Assembly: GCF_020026455.1 (NCBI RefSeq)
Contig: NZ_JAHHQJ010000011.1
Location: forward strand, 34,158-98,157
Source: Alistipes sp.
Lineage (GTDB): Bacteria; Bacteroidota; Bacteroidia; Bacteroidales; Rikenellaceae
DNA: 64,000 nucleotides
Direction: 5' to 3'
The notes under the pieces were generated by a model that saw only the letters and a list, made by a program, of their open reading frames with translations, made no database searches and was not told where the DNA came from. Below, one piece after another: positions 1 to 8,217 of the stretch. The position numbers and the translations under genes are program-made. Numbering within the stretch: the stretch's first letter is position 1; the number at the start of each line of letters is the position of its first letter.

Positions 1-31
1 CGAACAGAAGTAGCCCGCAGGAGGAGCGAAC

Positions 32-592
32 CTACCGTTCGTTCACACGGATCATATCGAATATCCGATACCCGATCGGAGCATAACTGCGCCATGCGGC
101 ACGCTTGACGCGATACACCCAAGGCTTTCCTCCGACGTAGAGCGTCACCTCGGGCAAAGCCCGCTCATCGAAGAAGCCGCAGAGCTTCGACCCGTCGGCA
201 TCGAACGTATACCGGTGCTTCCACTGTTTCTTCTCCGGCTCGAGGTAAAGTTTCGACACCGGGCCCGACAGTACCGTCACATCCGCAGCGAAACGAACCG
301 AATCGGCCGGAACGGCCTGCGCCATACGGCACGTGAAATTGATCGTGGCACGCCCGCCGCGATGCTCCTTGTAGGTGATGTCGAACGTCAGGTCGCCCAT
401 CTCGCGATTCTCGAAAAGCGTCACGGGAAAGGTGTGGTAGATCACCCCGTCGGTCTCGGCCTTCGACACGTAATGGTTGCGGATGTTCTGCGCCGGGAGC
501 ATCGGGGCTCCGGCGATGCAGAGAACAGCTGCCAGCAGGAGACGCTTAGTCGCCGTAGACAATGATCGTGTAGATCGTATAGACGCCGACAT
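32..592 (-). CDS. exported protein of unknown function
   Basis: I do not recognise this 186-residue protein. It has a basic N-terminus and a hydrophobic stretch (about residues 17-35) ending in LPAQ, which looks like a Sec signal peptide. The mature part is soluble and beta-rich by eye, with no catalytic motif. It is the last gene of a minus-strand run (glyS, ruvX, def, TRL-like gene). The ATG at 592 overlaps the end of the TRL-like gene by 47 nt; a TTG at 562 would shorten the overlap and still leave the signal peptide. The start is therefore uncertain, but export to the periplasm is a fair inference. Confidence 0.6.
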   Translation of the reverse strand: MSASIRSTRSLSTATKRLLLAAVLCIAGAPMLPAQNIRNHYVSKAETDGVIYHTFPVTLFENREMGDLTFDITYKEHRGGRATINFTCRMAQAVPADSVRFAADVTVLSGPVSKLYLEPEKKQWKHRYTFDADGSKLCGFFDERALPEVTLYVGGKPWVYRVKRAAWRSYAPIGYRIFDMIRVNER

Positions 593-848
593 AGGACTTG
601 GCCTGGTAGTCTACGTGGTGGATGCGCGTGATACCGGCTTCGCGGGCCGCAGCCTGGATACTTGCATCGCCCAGGGCGACGACTCCGACATAGCCCTTGG
701 CCTCGGCCGTGCCGACCTTGCTCGACCCGGCGTTGCCCGTCACGGCCAGCCCGTCCTTCACATCGGTATAGATGCCTCCAACGAGGGGCGATTTGACGCA
801 TCCGCCCAGCATCATCGCGGCGAATGCAAAAGCGAAAAGTTTTTTCAT
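546..848 (-). CDS. TRL-like family small lipoprotein
   Basis: This 100-residue protein matches the TRL-like family (small exported proteins first noted next to tRNA-Leu genes). It starts MKKLFAF and has a lipobox LGGC near residue 17, so it is probably a lipoprotein. The mature part has the family's conserved blocks: TDVKDGL, GSSKVGTA, GDASI, AGITRIHHVDY and a C-terminal IVYGD. The molecular role of the family is unknown. The gene follows def by 5 nt and overlaps the next gene, so it sits in the def operon. Confidence 0.8.
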   Translation of the reverse strand: MKKLFAFAFAAMMLGGCVKSPLVGGIYTDVKDGLAVTGNAGSSKVGTAEAKGYVGVVALGDASIQAAAREAGITRIHHVDYQAKSYVGVYTIYTIIVYGD

Positions 849-853
849 ACTAT

Positions 854-1399
854 CTATCTAGTTTTATAGGCACAGCGGTATTTCCCCTTCGCGAGGTTCA
901 GCAGCTTGCTCTTGAGCAACTGACGGCGCAGGGGCGCAATGCGGTCGGTGAAGACCACTCCTTCGATGTGGTCGTATTCGTGCTGGATGACCCACGCCTT
1001 GAGTCCCGTAAACTCCTCGTCGTGCTCGACGAAGTCGGTGTCCATGTAGCGCATGCGGATCGCCAGCGAGCGGGGCACGTCGGCATGGATTCCGGGAAAC
1101 GAGAGGCAGCCCTCGTTGTAGGTCTTCTTCTCCTCGGAGTAGGCGTAAATCTCGGGATTGACGAAGGCCCGCTTGTAGTCGGCACACGACGGGTCCTCCT
1201 CGGCCCACGGGGTGCAGTCGACGATGAACAGCCGGATATCCTTGCCGATCTGCGGCGCGGCCAGACCGACGCCTTCGGCCTCCTCGAGCGTGAGGAACAT
1301 GTCCTCGGCGAGTTTTTTCACATCGGGGTAATCGGGCGCAATCGGCTCGCATTTGCGGCGCAGCACCTCGTCCCCATAAATCACAATCGGGTATATCAT
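854..1399 (-). CDS. def: peptide deformylase
   Basis: Peptide deformylase removes the formyl group from the initiator Met of nascent proteins in the cytoplasm. At 181 residues it is of normal length. All three family motifs are present: GVGLAAPQIG (43-52), EGCLS (96-100, metal-binding Cys98) and HEYDH (140-144, metal-binding histidines and catalytic Glu). It is downstream of ruvX in the same direction with a 124-nt gap, and 5 nt upstream of the TRL-like gene. Confidence 0.97.
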   Translation of the reverse strand: MIYPIVIYGDEVLRRKCEPIAPDYPDVKKLAEDMFLTLEEAEGVGLAAPQIGKDIRLFIVDCTPWAEEDPSCADYKRAFVNPEIYAYSEEKKTYNEGCLSFPGIHADVPRSLAIRMRYMDTDFVEHDEEFTGLKAWVIQHEYDHIEGVVFTDRIAPLRRQLLKSKLLNLAKGKYRCAYKTR

Positions 1400-1523
1400 A
1401 AACTAAACTTTTTTCGTTCCGTCTCCCGTCCCAACGGACTGAATTCGGAGGTTTCGCTCCGCGGCACACGCACGGGCCGCGTCAAACAACGCCCGTTCGG
1501 GGAGCACCGCCGAAGCGTGCGAT

Positions 1524-1949
1524 TCAGCCGTTATCACGTGAAATAAATTCCATGTAGGACTGAAGGATAATCGTGGCGGAAATCTTATCCACCAACGCCT
1601 TATTGCGACGGGCCATCCGGCCGATACCGCTTTCGAGCATCGTGCGGTGGGCCATCACCGAAGTGAAGCGCTCGTCGTGGAAAACCACCTCCTTATCGGG
1701 CCACGCCCGCCGCAGGCGGCCGGCCAGCGGCTCGATGAACCTCCACGTCTCCGAAGGCGTGCCGTCCATGCGCGAGGGCTTTCCCACAACTATGGTACTA
1801 ACGTCCTCCCGGGCGAAATATTTTGCCAGCCAGGCCTCCAGCTCCTTCGTCTCGACCGTCTCCAGCCCTCCGGCGATCAGGCGCAGGGGATCGCTCACGG
1901 CGATTCCCGTGCGCCGGGTCCCGTAGTCTATGGCAAGAATGCGTCCCAA
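1524..1949 (-). CDS. ruvX: Holliday junction resolvase-like / pre-16S rRNA nuclease YqgF
   Basis: This is a 141-residue YqgF/RuvX protein with an RNase H fold. The family is linked to 16S rRNA 5' end maturation and was predicted to be a Holliday junction resolvase. The N-terminal strand ILAIDYGTRRTG carries the first catalytic Asp (residue 8). A FHDERFTS block carries the central acidic residue, and VDKISA near the C-terminus carries the last Asp. The ATG lies 1 nt after the glyS stop, so the two are probably translationally coupled. Confidence 0.95.
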   Translation of the reverse strand: MGRILAIDYGTRRTGIAVSDPLRLIAGGLETVETKELEAWLAKYFAREDVSTIVVGKPSRMDGTPSETWRFIEPLAGRLRRAWPDKEVVFHDERFTSVMAHRTMLESGIGRMARRNKALVDKISATIILQSYMEFISRDNG

Positions 1950-1950
1950 A

Positions 1951-3495
1951 TCAGAGATGCAGCGTCCGGAACAACTTGCGGTAGGAGCACTCCTCGTCGA
2001 CGAGCGCCGGCAACGACTCGATCTTGACGCGCTCCTGCTCCATCGTATCGCGGTGACGGACCGTCACGGTTCCGTCCTCCAGCGTCTGACCGTCGACCGT
2101 CACGCAGAACGGCGTGCCGATGGCATCCTGACGGCGGTAGCGTTTGCCCACGGAGTCTTTCTCGTCGTAGACGACATTGTAATCGTATTTCAGCAGGTCG
2201 ACGATCTTCTGAGCCACTTCGGGCATGCCGTCCTTCTTCACCAGCGGCAGCACGGCCACCTTGACCGGAGCCAGTGCGGGCGGGAATTTCAGCACGACAC
2301 GCGAATCGCCGCCGTCGAGCGTCTGCTCGGTATAGGCCGCCGACATCACCTGCAGGAACATGCGGTCCACGCCGATCGACGTCTCGACCACATAGGGCAC
2401 ATAGCTCTCGCCCGTCTCCGGATCGAAGTACTGCAACTTCTTGCCCGACAGCTTCTGGTGGCTGCCCAGGTCGAAGTCCGTGCGCGAGTGGATGCCCTCG
2501 ACCTCCTTGAACCCGAACGGGAAGTTGTATTCGATGTCCGTCGCGGCATTGGCGTAGTGGGCCAGTTTGTCGTGGTCATGGAAGCGGTAGTTGTCGTCGC
2601 CGAAGCCCAGCGCACGGTGCCAGGCCATGCGGGTGTTCCTCCACTCGTTCCACCACTTCATTTCGGTCCCGGGGCGCACGAAGAACTGCATCTCCATCTG
2701 CTCGAACTCGCGCATGCGGAAGATGAACTGACGGGCCACGATCTCGTTGCGGAAGGCCTTGCCGATCTGCGCAATGCCGAACGGGATTTTCATGCGGCCG
2801 GTTTTCTGGACGTTCAGGAAGTTGACGAAGATACCCTGCGCCGTCTCGGGACGCAGGTAGATGGTGCTGGCTCCCTCGGCCGTAGAACCCATCTGGGTCG
2901 AAAACATCAGGTTGAACTGCCGCACCTCGGTCCAGTTGCGCGTACCGGAGATCGGGCAGGCGATCTCGCAGTCGACAATGATCTGGCGCAACTCCGCCAA
3001 ATCGTTGGCGTTCAGCGCATCGGCAAAACGCTTGTGCACCTCGTCGCGTTTGGCCGCGGTCTCCGCCACGCGCGGCGACGTCTCGCGGTATTTGGCCTCG
3101 TCGAAATCGGCGCCGAAGCGCTTGCGGGCCTTCTCGACCTCTTTTTCGATCTTTTCATCCTGTTTGGCCATCCAGTCCTCGATCAGCACATCGGCGCGGT
3201 AACGCTTCTTCGAATCCTTATTGTCGATCAGCGGGTCGTTGAAGGCCGACACATGGCCCGAGGCCTCCCACGTCTTGGGATGCATGAAGATCGCGGCGTC
3301 GATGCCGACGATGTTCTCGTGCAGTTTGACCATCGAATCCCACCAATATCGCTTGATGTTGTTCTTCAACTCCACGCCGTTCTGGCCGTAGTCGTACACG
3401 GCTCCCAGACCGTCGTAGATCTCGCTCGAAGGAAACACGAATCCGTACTCCTTGCAATGCGCTACCAGCTTTTTGAAAAGTTCTTCCTGAGTCAT
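1951..3495 (-). CDS. glyS: glycyl-tRNA synthetase (alpha2, class II)
   Basis: A single-subunit class II glycyl-tRNA synthetase that charges tRNA-Gly. The start at 3495 (MTQEELFKK) gives 514 residues, normal for this eukaryote/archaea-like type. A longer reading frame to 3555 adds a poor N-terminus (LSFILYFCEL) that is probably untranslated leader. Family blocks visible are GFVFPSSEIYDG near the start, FRNEIVARQFIFRMREFEQME (class II motif 2 area) and VETSIGVDRMF (motif 3). It heads a minus-strand set with ruvX, def and two exported proteins. Confidence 0.97.
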   Translation of the reverse strand: MTQEELFKKLVAHCKEYGFVFPSSEIYDGLGAVYDYGQNGVELKNNIKRYWWDSMVKLHENIVGIDAAIFMHPKTWEASGHVSAFNDPLIDNKDSKKRYRADVLIEDWMAKQDEKIEKEVEKARKRFGADFDEAKYRETSPRVAETAAKRDEVHKRFADALNANDLAELRQIIVDCEIACPISGTRNWTEVRQFNLMFSTQMGSTAEGASTIYLRPETAQGIFVNFLNVQKTGRMKIPFGIAQIGKAFRNEIVARQFIFRMREFEQMEMQFFVRPGTEMKWWNEWRNTRMAWHRALGFGDDNYRFHDHDKLAHYANAATDIEYNFPFGFKEVEGIHSRTDFDLGSHQKLSGKKLQYFDPETGESYVPYVVETSIGVDRMFLQVMSAAYTEQTLDGGDSRVVLKFPPALAPVKVAVLPLVKKDGMPEVAQKIVDLLKYDYNVVYDEKDSVGKRYRRQDAIGTPFCVTVDGQTLEDGTVTVRHRDTMEQERVKIESLPALVDEECSYRKLFRTLHL

Positions 3496-3703
3496 CGTAT
3501 TCTCTGTTGTTAACTGATTTTCCAACTCACAAAAATACAAAATAAATGACAACAAGGATCCCCGACAGGGATTTTATTTTGCGAGAGAGGCGACATACAA
3601 CCGGAAAAAACGCATCGGCGTTTTCGTGCGGGAGAAAACCGGATCTCTTCACGGAACGACACCGGACAAAAAAGCGGTCGGGAGGTTGCCATTCCCGAAC
3701 CGA

Positions 3704-3766
3704 ACTTTTCGGGGGGGGGGCTTTTCGGGGAGGACTTTTCGGAGAGACTTTTCGGGAGGGGGACTT
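3704..3766. repeat. short degenerate tandem repeat (ACTTTTCGG + G/A run) with G10 tract
   Basis: Four successive ACTTTTCGG or CTTTTCGG cores occur, each followed by a purine run. The first run is ten Gs (3711-3720). Length differences between copies are confined to the G/A runs, as expected from slippage. Confidence 0.8.
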
Positions 3767-3845
3767 GTTTGAAAAATGTCACGGAGGGGAAAGGCCTCGC
3801 GAAAATCACCGGGAACAGGCTCTTCCTGCGACACGATCAGCGCCC

Positions 3846-3880
3846 GAAAAACGAACGGCGGACCTTGTCGGACCGCCGTT
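3846..3880 (-). terminator. intrinsic terminator of radC
   Basis: On the minus strand a hairpin with arms AACGGCGGTCC and GGTCCGCCGTT and a 5-nt GACAA loop is followed by CGTTTTTCG. It begins about 25 nt after the radC stop. Confidence 0.85.
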
Positions 3881-3904
3881 TATCTTACTTGCCTGCCGGG
3901 AAGC

Positions 3905-4543
3905 TCAGCGCCCTATCAGCCCTTCGCGCAGGAACGAGAAATCGCCGTCGCGGGCGATGATGATGTGGTCCAGCAGCCGAATATTGAACAGGGCCGCGGC
4001 GCGCGCCACGCGCTCGGTCAGCACCTTGTCCTGCCCGCTGGCCTCGGGCGTCCCCGAAGGGTGGTTGTGCACCAGAATCAGCTGTGTAGCCAGCAGTTCC
4101 AGCGCCCGTTTGACAATCAGCCGGTGGTCGACGACCGTGGCGGTCACCCCGCCCTGGCTGATGCGGCAACGTTCGATAATCCGGTTCGACGAGGTGAGAT
4201 AGACTGCCCAGCACTCCTCGTAGGAAAGGCGTTCCAGCTGCGGCCGGAACAGACGCACCACATCGTCGCCCGTATTGATGAAATCGCTCCCCGAATCCCC
4301 GGAAGCGGCTGCCCGGCGTCCGAATTCCGCAGCGGCCAACAGCAGCCGCGCCCGTTTCAGTCCCAGCCCCCCGACCATGCGCAGGCGGGCTTCGGGCTGG
4401 TCGCCGATACGCGCCAGCGACCCGCCACAGGCCGAAAGCACCGCCTCGGCCAACTGCTCGTCGTCGGTCAGCAGGGCCAGCAACTCCCGGTCGCTCAAGG
4501 CTTCCACACCCCGGGGCGCCATCTTATCGAGGATATTCTTCAT
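3905..4543 (-). CDS. radC: RadC-family JAB-domain protein
   Basis: A 212-residue RadC/YeeS-type protein. The N-terminal third contains a helix-hairpin-helix-like region (about 45-75). The C-terminal JAB/MPN+ domain has the metal motif with His159 and His161 in HNHPSG and Asp172, plus an upstream Glu in the YEECWAVYL block. The family was named for DNA repair, but its biochemical role is unresolved. The gene stands alone between two repeat-containing gaps and has its own terminator. It is slightly shorter than the usual 220-230 residues but looks intact. Confidence 0.93.
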   Translation of the reverse strand: MKNILDKMAPRGVEALSDRELLALLTDDEQLAEAVLSACGGSLARIGDQPEARLRMVGGLGLKRARLLLAAAEFGRRAAASGDSGSDFINTGDDVVRLFRPQLERLSYEECWAVYLTSSNRIIERCRISQGGVTATVVDHRLIVKRALELLATQLILVHNHPSGTPEASGQDKVLTERVARAAALFNIRLLDHIIIARDGDFSFLREGLIGR

Positions 4544-4971
4544 AAAAGTGAGGTGACTCTCTACGAATTTATTCCGTTTTCATTCCGACAGCCGGAGCGG
4601 TCGAAACTGTCGAAGCTATCTGAACAACCGGAGCAGTCAGAGCAGTCAAGGCAGTCGAAGTAACCGAGTCAACCGGGACAGCCGGGACGGCCGGGACGGC
4701 CGAAGCAACTGGAGCAATCAGGCCAACCGGAGCGGTCAGAGCGGTCGATGCAACTGAGCCAACCGGAACCTTCGAAGCAGCCGGGTCAACCGGAACTGTC
4801 GAAGCTATCTGAACAACCGGAGCGGTCAGAGCGGCCGAAGCAACCGGGCCAACCGGAACCGTCATCAGCGGACCGTGGCTGAAACCGGCCCCAAGGCTTC
4901 TCCCCCTCCCTCTCTTCTCTCCAAGACCCGGGCGCAGGACCGGAGCGAGCGTGCAACAGGTTCTCCGGACG
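4544..4971. other. intergenic region between radC and rnc
   Basis: Most of this 428-nt gap is the 9-nt periodic array at 4589-4863. The rest (4864-4971) is GC-rich with no recognised signal. A minus-strand open frame running through the array into rnc is judged an artefact of the 9-nt period. Confidence 0.7.
4589..4863. repeat. 9-nt periodic degenerate tandem array
   Basis: About 30 units follow consensus-like words such as CAACCGGAG and CGGTCAGAG. A 26-nt block is repeated identically at 4609-4634 and 4798-4823, 189 nt apart (exactly 21 x 9), so the period is kept across the array. It lies downstream of rnc and upstream of radC, and no copy of this unit was noticed elsewhere in the window. 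Confidence 0.9.
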
Positions 4972-5766
4972 CTACAACCCGCTTTCCAAGCGGGAATCTT
5001 CCAACCGGTCAACCTTGTCCAGCAGCGACGCGCACTGTTCGTCGCTCATGTATTGCGACACGGAAAATGCCGCATGCTGTTCGGCCTCCTTCTTCGAATC
5101 CCCGGCGCCATGGCCGACCTCCATGCCGTCGACCAGCACCGTGCAGTAGAAAACCGGGTGGTTCGGGGCGTATTCCTTATCGTGTTCCGTGCGGAACTCG
5201 ACCTGGTGGCGGTTCTTCTGGCTCCACTCGATCAGGCGGCTCTTGAAATCGCTTTCCGACTCGGTCAGCTCCTCCAGATTCAGAAAGCGGAAATAGATGT
5301 TATTGATCAGCAGGCGGTTGACAAAGTCATAGCCCTGATCGAGGTAGACCGCCCCCATCATCGCTTCGAAGGCGTCACCATAGATATGCTTCTGGGTAAT
5401 ACCCGTGCCGCCGTTCGAAATCACGTGGACATCCAGCCCGAGGTTCACGGCAAGGGCATTGAGCGACTGCCGCGAGACGATCTTCGACCGCAACTGGGTC
5501 ATGAAACCCTCGTCGCGATCGGGATATTCGATGAACAGATAGTCCGAAGTCACGGCCTCGATCACAGCGTCGCCCAGATATTCCAGACGCTCGTTGTTGA
5601 TCGCGCGGCCGTCCTCCAAAACCAAAGAAGCTGACTTGTGAATCAAAGCCAGCTTGTAGAGTTCGACGTTGTGCGGAATGAACCCGAACAGATCGTCGAC
5701 AATTCTGTAATATGCCCGGTCACGCCCGAAATTCCGTCGGATAGGACGCAGTAAAAAGTCAATCAC
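4972..5766 (-). CDS. rnc: ribonuclease III
   Basis: Double-strand RNA endonuclease that processes rRNA precursors and structured mRNAs. The 264 residues comprise a nuclease domain with the signature NERLEYLGDAV (58-68) and a second acidic cluster YGDAFEAMMG (Asp131 and Glu134), then a C-terminal dsRNA-binding domain (about 170-245) ending in a KKEAEQHAA helix. An N-terminal extension of about 25 residues precedes the first helix. It lies 22 nt downstream of fabF, an acpP-fabF-rnc order common in Bacteroidota. Confidence 0.97.
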   Translation of the reverse strand: MIDFLLRPIRRNFGRDRAYYRIVDDLFGFIPHNVELYKLALIHKSASLVLEDGRAINNERLEYLGDAVIEAVTSDYLFIEYPDRDEGFMTQLRSKIVSRQSLNALAVNLGLDVHVISNGGTGITQKHIYGDAFEAMMGAVYLDQGYDFVNRLLINNIYFRFLNLEELTESESDFKSRLIEWSQKNRHQVEFRTEHDKEYAPNHPVFYCTVLVDGMEVGHGAGDSKKEAEQHAAFSVSQYMSDEQCASLLDKVDRLEDSRLESGL

Positions 5767-5788
5767 GGCACCTCGGACGTTACAAGGA

Positions 5789-7036
5789 TCAGAGTTTGCG
5801 GAAAATAACCGTCGCGTTGTGACCGCCGAATCCGAACGTGTTGCTCAACGCACACTTCACGTCGCGCTTCTGCGCCACGTTAAGCGTCAGATTCAGTTTT
5901 TCGTCGATCTCGGGATCGAGGTTCTCGCAGTTGATCGTGGGGGGAACCACACCGTGCGTCAGCGCGAAAATGCAGGCCAGAGCCTCCACCGCACCGGCAG
6001 CACCCAGCAGGTGTCCCGTCATCGATTTGGTCGAGGAGATGTTCACGTTGTAAACATGGTCGCCCAGAACGCCGGCTACGGCCTTCAGTTCGGGAATATC
6101 GCCCGCGGGGGTCGACGTTCCGTGCACGTTCACATAGTCGATATCCTCAGGGGCAATGCCCGCGTCCTTGATGGCGTCGCGCATCGCTTTCATGGCCCCC
6201 TTTCCTTCGGGATGCGGAGCCGTGAAGTGGTAAGCGTCGGCCGAAATACCTCCGCCTACGACCTCGCAATAGATCTTCGCACCGCGCGCCTTGGCATGCT
6301 CGTACTCCTCCAGAATCAGCGCACCGGCACCCTCGCCGATCACAAAACCGTCGCGGTCCTTATCGAAGGGGCGCGAAGCGTGCTGCGGATCGTCGTTGCG
6401 CGTCGAAAGCGCCTGCATGGAGTTGAAGCCGCCGACCGAAGGCTCGTTGACCGCAGCCTCCGAACCGCCGGCCACCATAACGTCGGCCTTGCCGTAACGG
6501 ATGGCGTCGAAAGCAGCCGTGATGCCGTGGTTCGACGAAGCACACGCCGATACCGTGCAGTAGTTCGGACCCATGAAGCCGTACTTCATGGAGATGAAAC
6601 CGGCCGCGATGTCGGAAATCATGCGGGGAATAAAAAACGGGCTAAACCGCGGGGTTCCGTCCCCTGCGGCCCAGCCCACACACTCATCGAAGAACGATTT
6701 GATTCCTCCGATGCCCGAACTCCAGATAACGCCCACCTGCTCCTTGTCGACCGTTTCGAGATCGAGAGCAGAATCCTCCACGGCCTGCGTGGCCGCGATC
6801 AGGGCATACTGCGTAAAGAGGTCGTACTTACGCACCTCCTTACGGTCGAAATACTGGTTCGGATCGTAATTTTTTACTTCACAAGCGAACTTGGTCTTAA
6901 ACTTTTCGGCATCGAAATGAGTAATGGGTGCGGCACCGCTGACTCCCTTCTCCAGATTCGAAAAATACTCCTCTATACTATTACCGAGCGGGTTTATCGT
7001 ACCGATGCCCGTAACAACTACTCTTCTTTCTGTCAT
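5789..7036 (-). CDS. fabF: beta-ketoacyl-ACP synthase II
   Basis: Condensing enzyme of type II fatty-acid synthesis that extends acyl-ACP with malonyl-ACP. The 415 residues have the thiolase fold with nucleophile Cys165 in VSACASSNH, the first catalytic His in VHGTSTPAGD (near 305) and the second in TGHLLGAAG (near 340). The partner carrier protein is encoded 49 nt upstream. Confidence 0.98.
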   Translation of the reverse strand: MTERRVVVTGIGTINPLGNSIEEYFSNLEKGVSGAAPITHFDAEKFKTKFACEVKNYDPNQYFDRKEVRKYDLFTQYALIAATQAVEDSALDLETVDKEQVGVIWSSGIGGIKSFFDECVGWAAGDGTPRFSPFFIPRMISDIAAGFISMKYGFMGPNYCTVSACASSNHGITAAFDAIRYGKADVMVAGGSEAAVNEPSVGGFNSMQALSTRNDDPQHASRPFDKDRDGFVIGEGAGALILEEYEHAKARGAKIYCEVVGGGISADAYHFTAPHPEGKGAMKAMRDAIKDAGIAPEDIDYVNVHGTSTPAGDIPELKAVAGVLGDHVYNVNISSTKSMTGHLLGAAGAVEALACIFALTHGVVPPTINCENLDPEIDEKLNLTLNVAQKRDVKCALSNTFGFGGHNATVIFRKL

Positions 7037-7085
7037 AAATTTAAGGCTTTATCAGTCGTGAAATGAAAAAGTTGTCTAAGGGTAA

Positions 7086-7322
7086 TTATTTCTTGTGCTC
7101 CTCAATGTACGAGATTGCGTCGCCAACGGTAGCGATCTTCTCAGCGTCCTCATCCGGGATCTGGATATCGAAAGCCTTCTCGAACTCCATGATCAGCTCT
7201 ACAGTGTCGAGCGAGTCTGCGCCCAGGTGGTTGGTGAAGCTTGCTTCGGGTACTACCTCCGACTCCTTAACACCCAGCTTGTCGACGATGATCTCGACAA
7301 CTTTTGATTGAACTTCTGACAT
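7086..7322 (-). CDS. acpP: acyl carrier protein
   Basis: A 78-residue acidic four-helix carrier. The 4'-phosphopantetheine attachment Ser37 lies in GADSLDTVEL, and the C-terminal helix ends in ISYIEEHKK. It carries acyl chains for FabF and other fatty-acid and lipid A enzymes. It is the first gene of acpP-fabF-rnc, with a good promoter 70-100 nt upstream. Confidence 0.98.
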   Translation of the reverse strand: MSEVQSKVVEIIVDKLGVKESEVVPEASFTNHLGADSLDTVELIMEFEKAFDIQIPDEDAEKIATVGDAISYIEEHKK

Positions 7323-7389
7323 AATTTTAATTTTTTAGTTAAACAATTATTTGGAAATAGTTCTTTTACATTTCCAGAGCAATTTTGCG

Positions 7390-7423
7390 CAAAAGTAACA
7401 CTTTTTTTATTACTTTTGACAAA
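7390..7423 (-). promoter_or_regulatory. promoter of acpP-fabF-rnc
   Basis: On the minus strand TTTG (7423-7420) and TACTTTTG (7397-7390) are separated by 22 nt, close to the Bacteroidota TTTG / TAnnTTTG consensus. The surrounding DNA is AT-rich, unlike the rest of the region. Confidence 0.65.
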
Positions 7424-7500
7424 AGAGCCTGTTTTTTTATTCACAACTTTTTCGACATTTAGCACAAAAATTTAATTAATACGCTCAAAACCATAGCCTT

Positions 7501-8202
7501 ATGAAATTGCTTCTAATCTCGAATTCGACCAATGCCGGCGAGGAATACCTGCGTTATCCGCTCCCGGAAATAGGGCGTTTTCTCGACGGGGTGCGCCAAA
7601 TCGTCTTCGTCCCCTACGCGGCCGTCACGTTCTCCTACGCCGATTACGAAAAAAAGGTGCAGGCGCGTTTTGCCGAACTGGGCATCCGCCTGCGTTCGGT
7701 ACACCGGGCCAAGGATCCAGCCGCACTCATCCGCGAGGCTGAAGCGATCTGCGTCGGGGGCGGCAACACGTTCGCCCTGGCCAAAAAGATGCAGCAGCAG
7801 GGGCTGATGACGGCCATCCTCCGCAAAATCAAGGCCGGAACGCCCTACGTGGGCTGGTCGGCAGGCAGCAACGTCTGCTGCCCGACGATCTCGACGACAA
7901 ACGACATGCCCATCGTGGAGCCCGAGTCGTTCAAGGCCATCGGGGCCATCAAATTCCAGATCAACCCCCACTACCTCGACGCCAACCCCGCGGGACACGC
8001 CGGGGAGACCCGCGAACAGCGCATTCTGGAGTATATCGAGGCCAATCCGCGCCGCTGGGTGGCCGGACTGCGCGAAGGATGCATGCTGCGCTACGAGGAC
8101 GGAAAACTGGAACTGATCGGCAACCGCCCGATGCGGATGTTCCGCAAGGGGGTCGAGACGTTCGAGGTCGAGCCGGGCGGCGACCTGTCGTTTTTATTAT
8201 AA
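7501..8202 (+). CDS. pepE: peptidase E, alpha-aspartyl dipeptidase (S51)
   Basis: Cytoplasmic serine peptidase that hydrolyses Asp-Xaa dipeptides. At 233 residues it matches the family. The nucleophile Ser120 is in GWSAGSN, Asp135 follows in STTND and His157 in NPHYLD; these are the numbers of the Salmonella PepE triad. A glycine-rich VGGGNT loop is at 86-90. The gene starts a plus-strand set with tyrA and yraN and is divergent from acpP across an AT-rich gap. Confidence 0.95.
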   Translation: MKLLLISNSTNAGEEYLRYPLPEIGRFLDGVRQIVFVPYAAVTFSYADYEKKVQARFAELGIRLRSVHRAKDPAALIREAEAICVGGGNTFALAKKMQQQGLMTAILRKIKAGTPYVGWSAGSNVCCPTISTTNDMPIVEPESFKAIGAIKFQINPHYLDANPAGHAGETREQRILEYIEANPRRWVAGLREGCMLRYEDGKLELIGNRPMRMFRKGVETFEVEPGGDLSFLL

Positions 8203-8217
8203 ATAGGTATATCGTTT

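Larger units (their letters stand above)
3496..3904. other. intergenic region between glyS and radC
   Basis: No convincing gene. It holds the radC terminator (3846-3880), a short array built on CTTTTCGG with a G10 run (3704-3766), and an AT-rich stretch at 3496-3550. In that stretch a minus-strand TATTTTTG (3530-3537) is a possible -10-like element for glyS, without a well-placed -33 partner. Confidence 0.6.

Noticed and set aside
1930..3513. 527-codon plus-strand frame antisense to glyS
   Set aside because: High-GC antisense shadow of an obvious synthetase; the sequence is rich in Arg, His, Leu and Val with no domain.
3510..3834. Frames encoding Pro/Lys/Ser-rich peptides upstream of glyS
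   Set aside because: They run through the CTTTTCGG repeat; no start context, and they overlap the glyS leader.
4569..5012. 147-codon minus-strand open frame rich in Val, Ala, Ser, Thr and Pro
   Set aside because: It is read through the 9-nt array, where the period of 9 keeps one frame open, and it overlaps the 3' end of rnc. It has no start context or family features.
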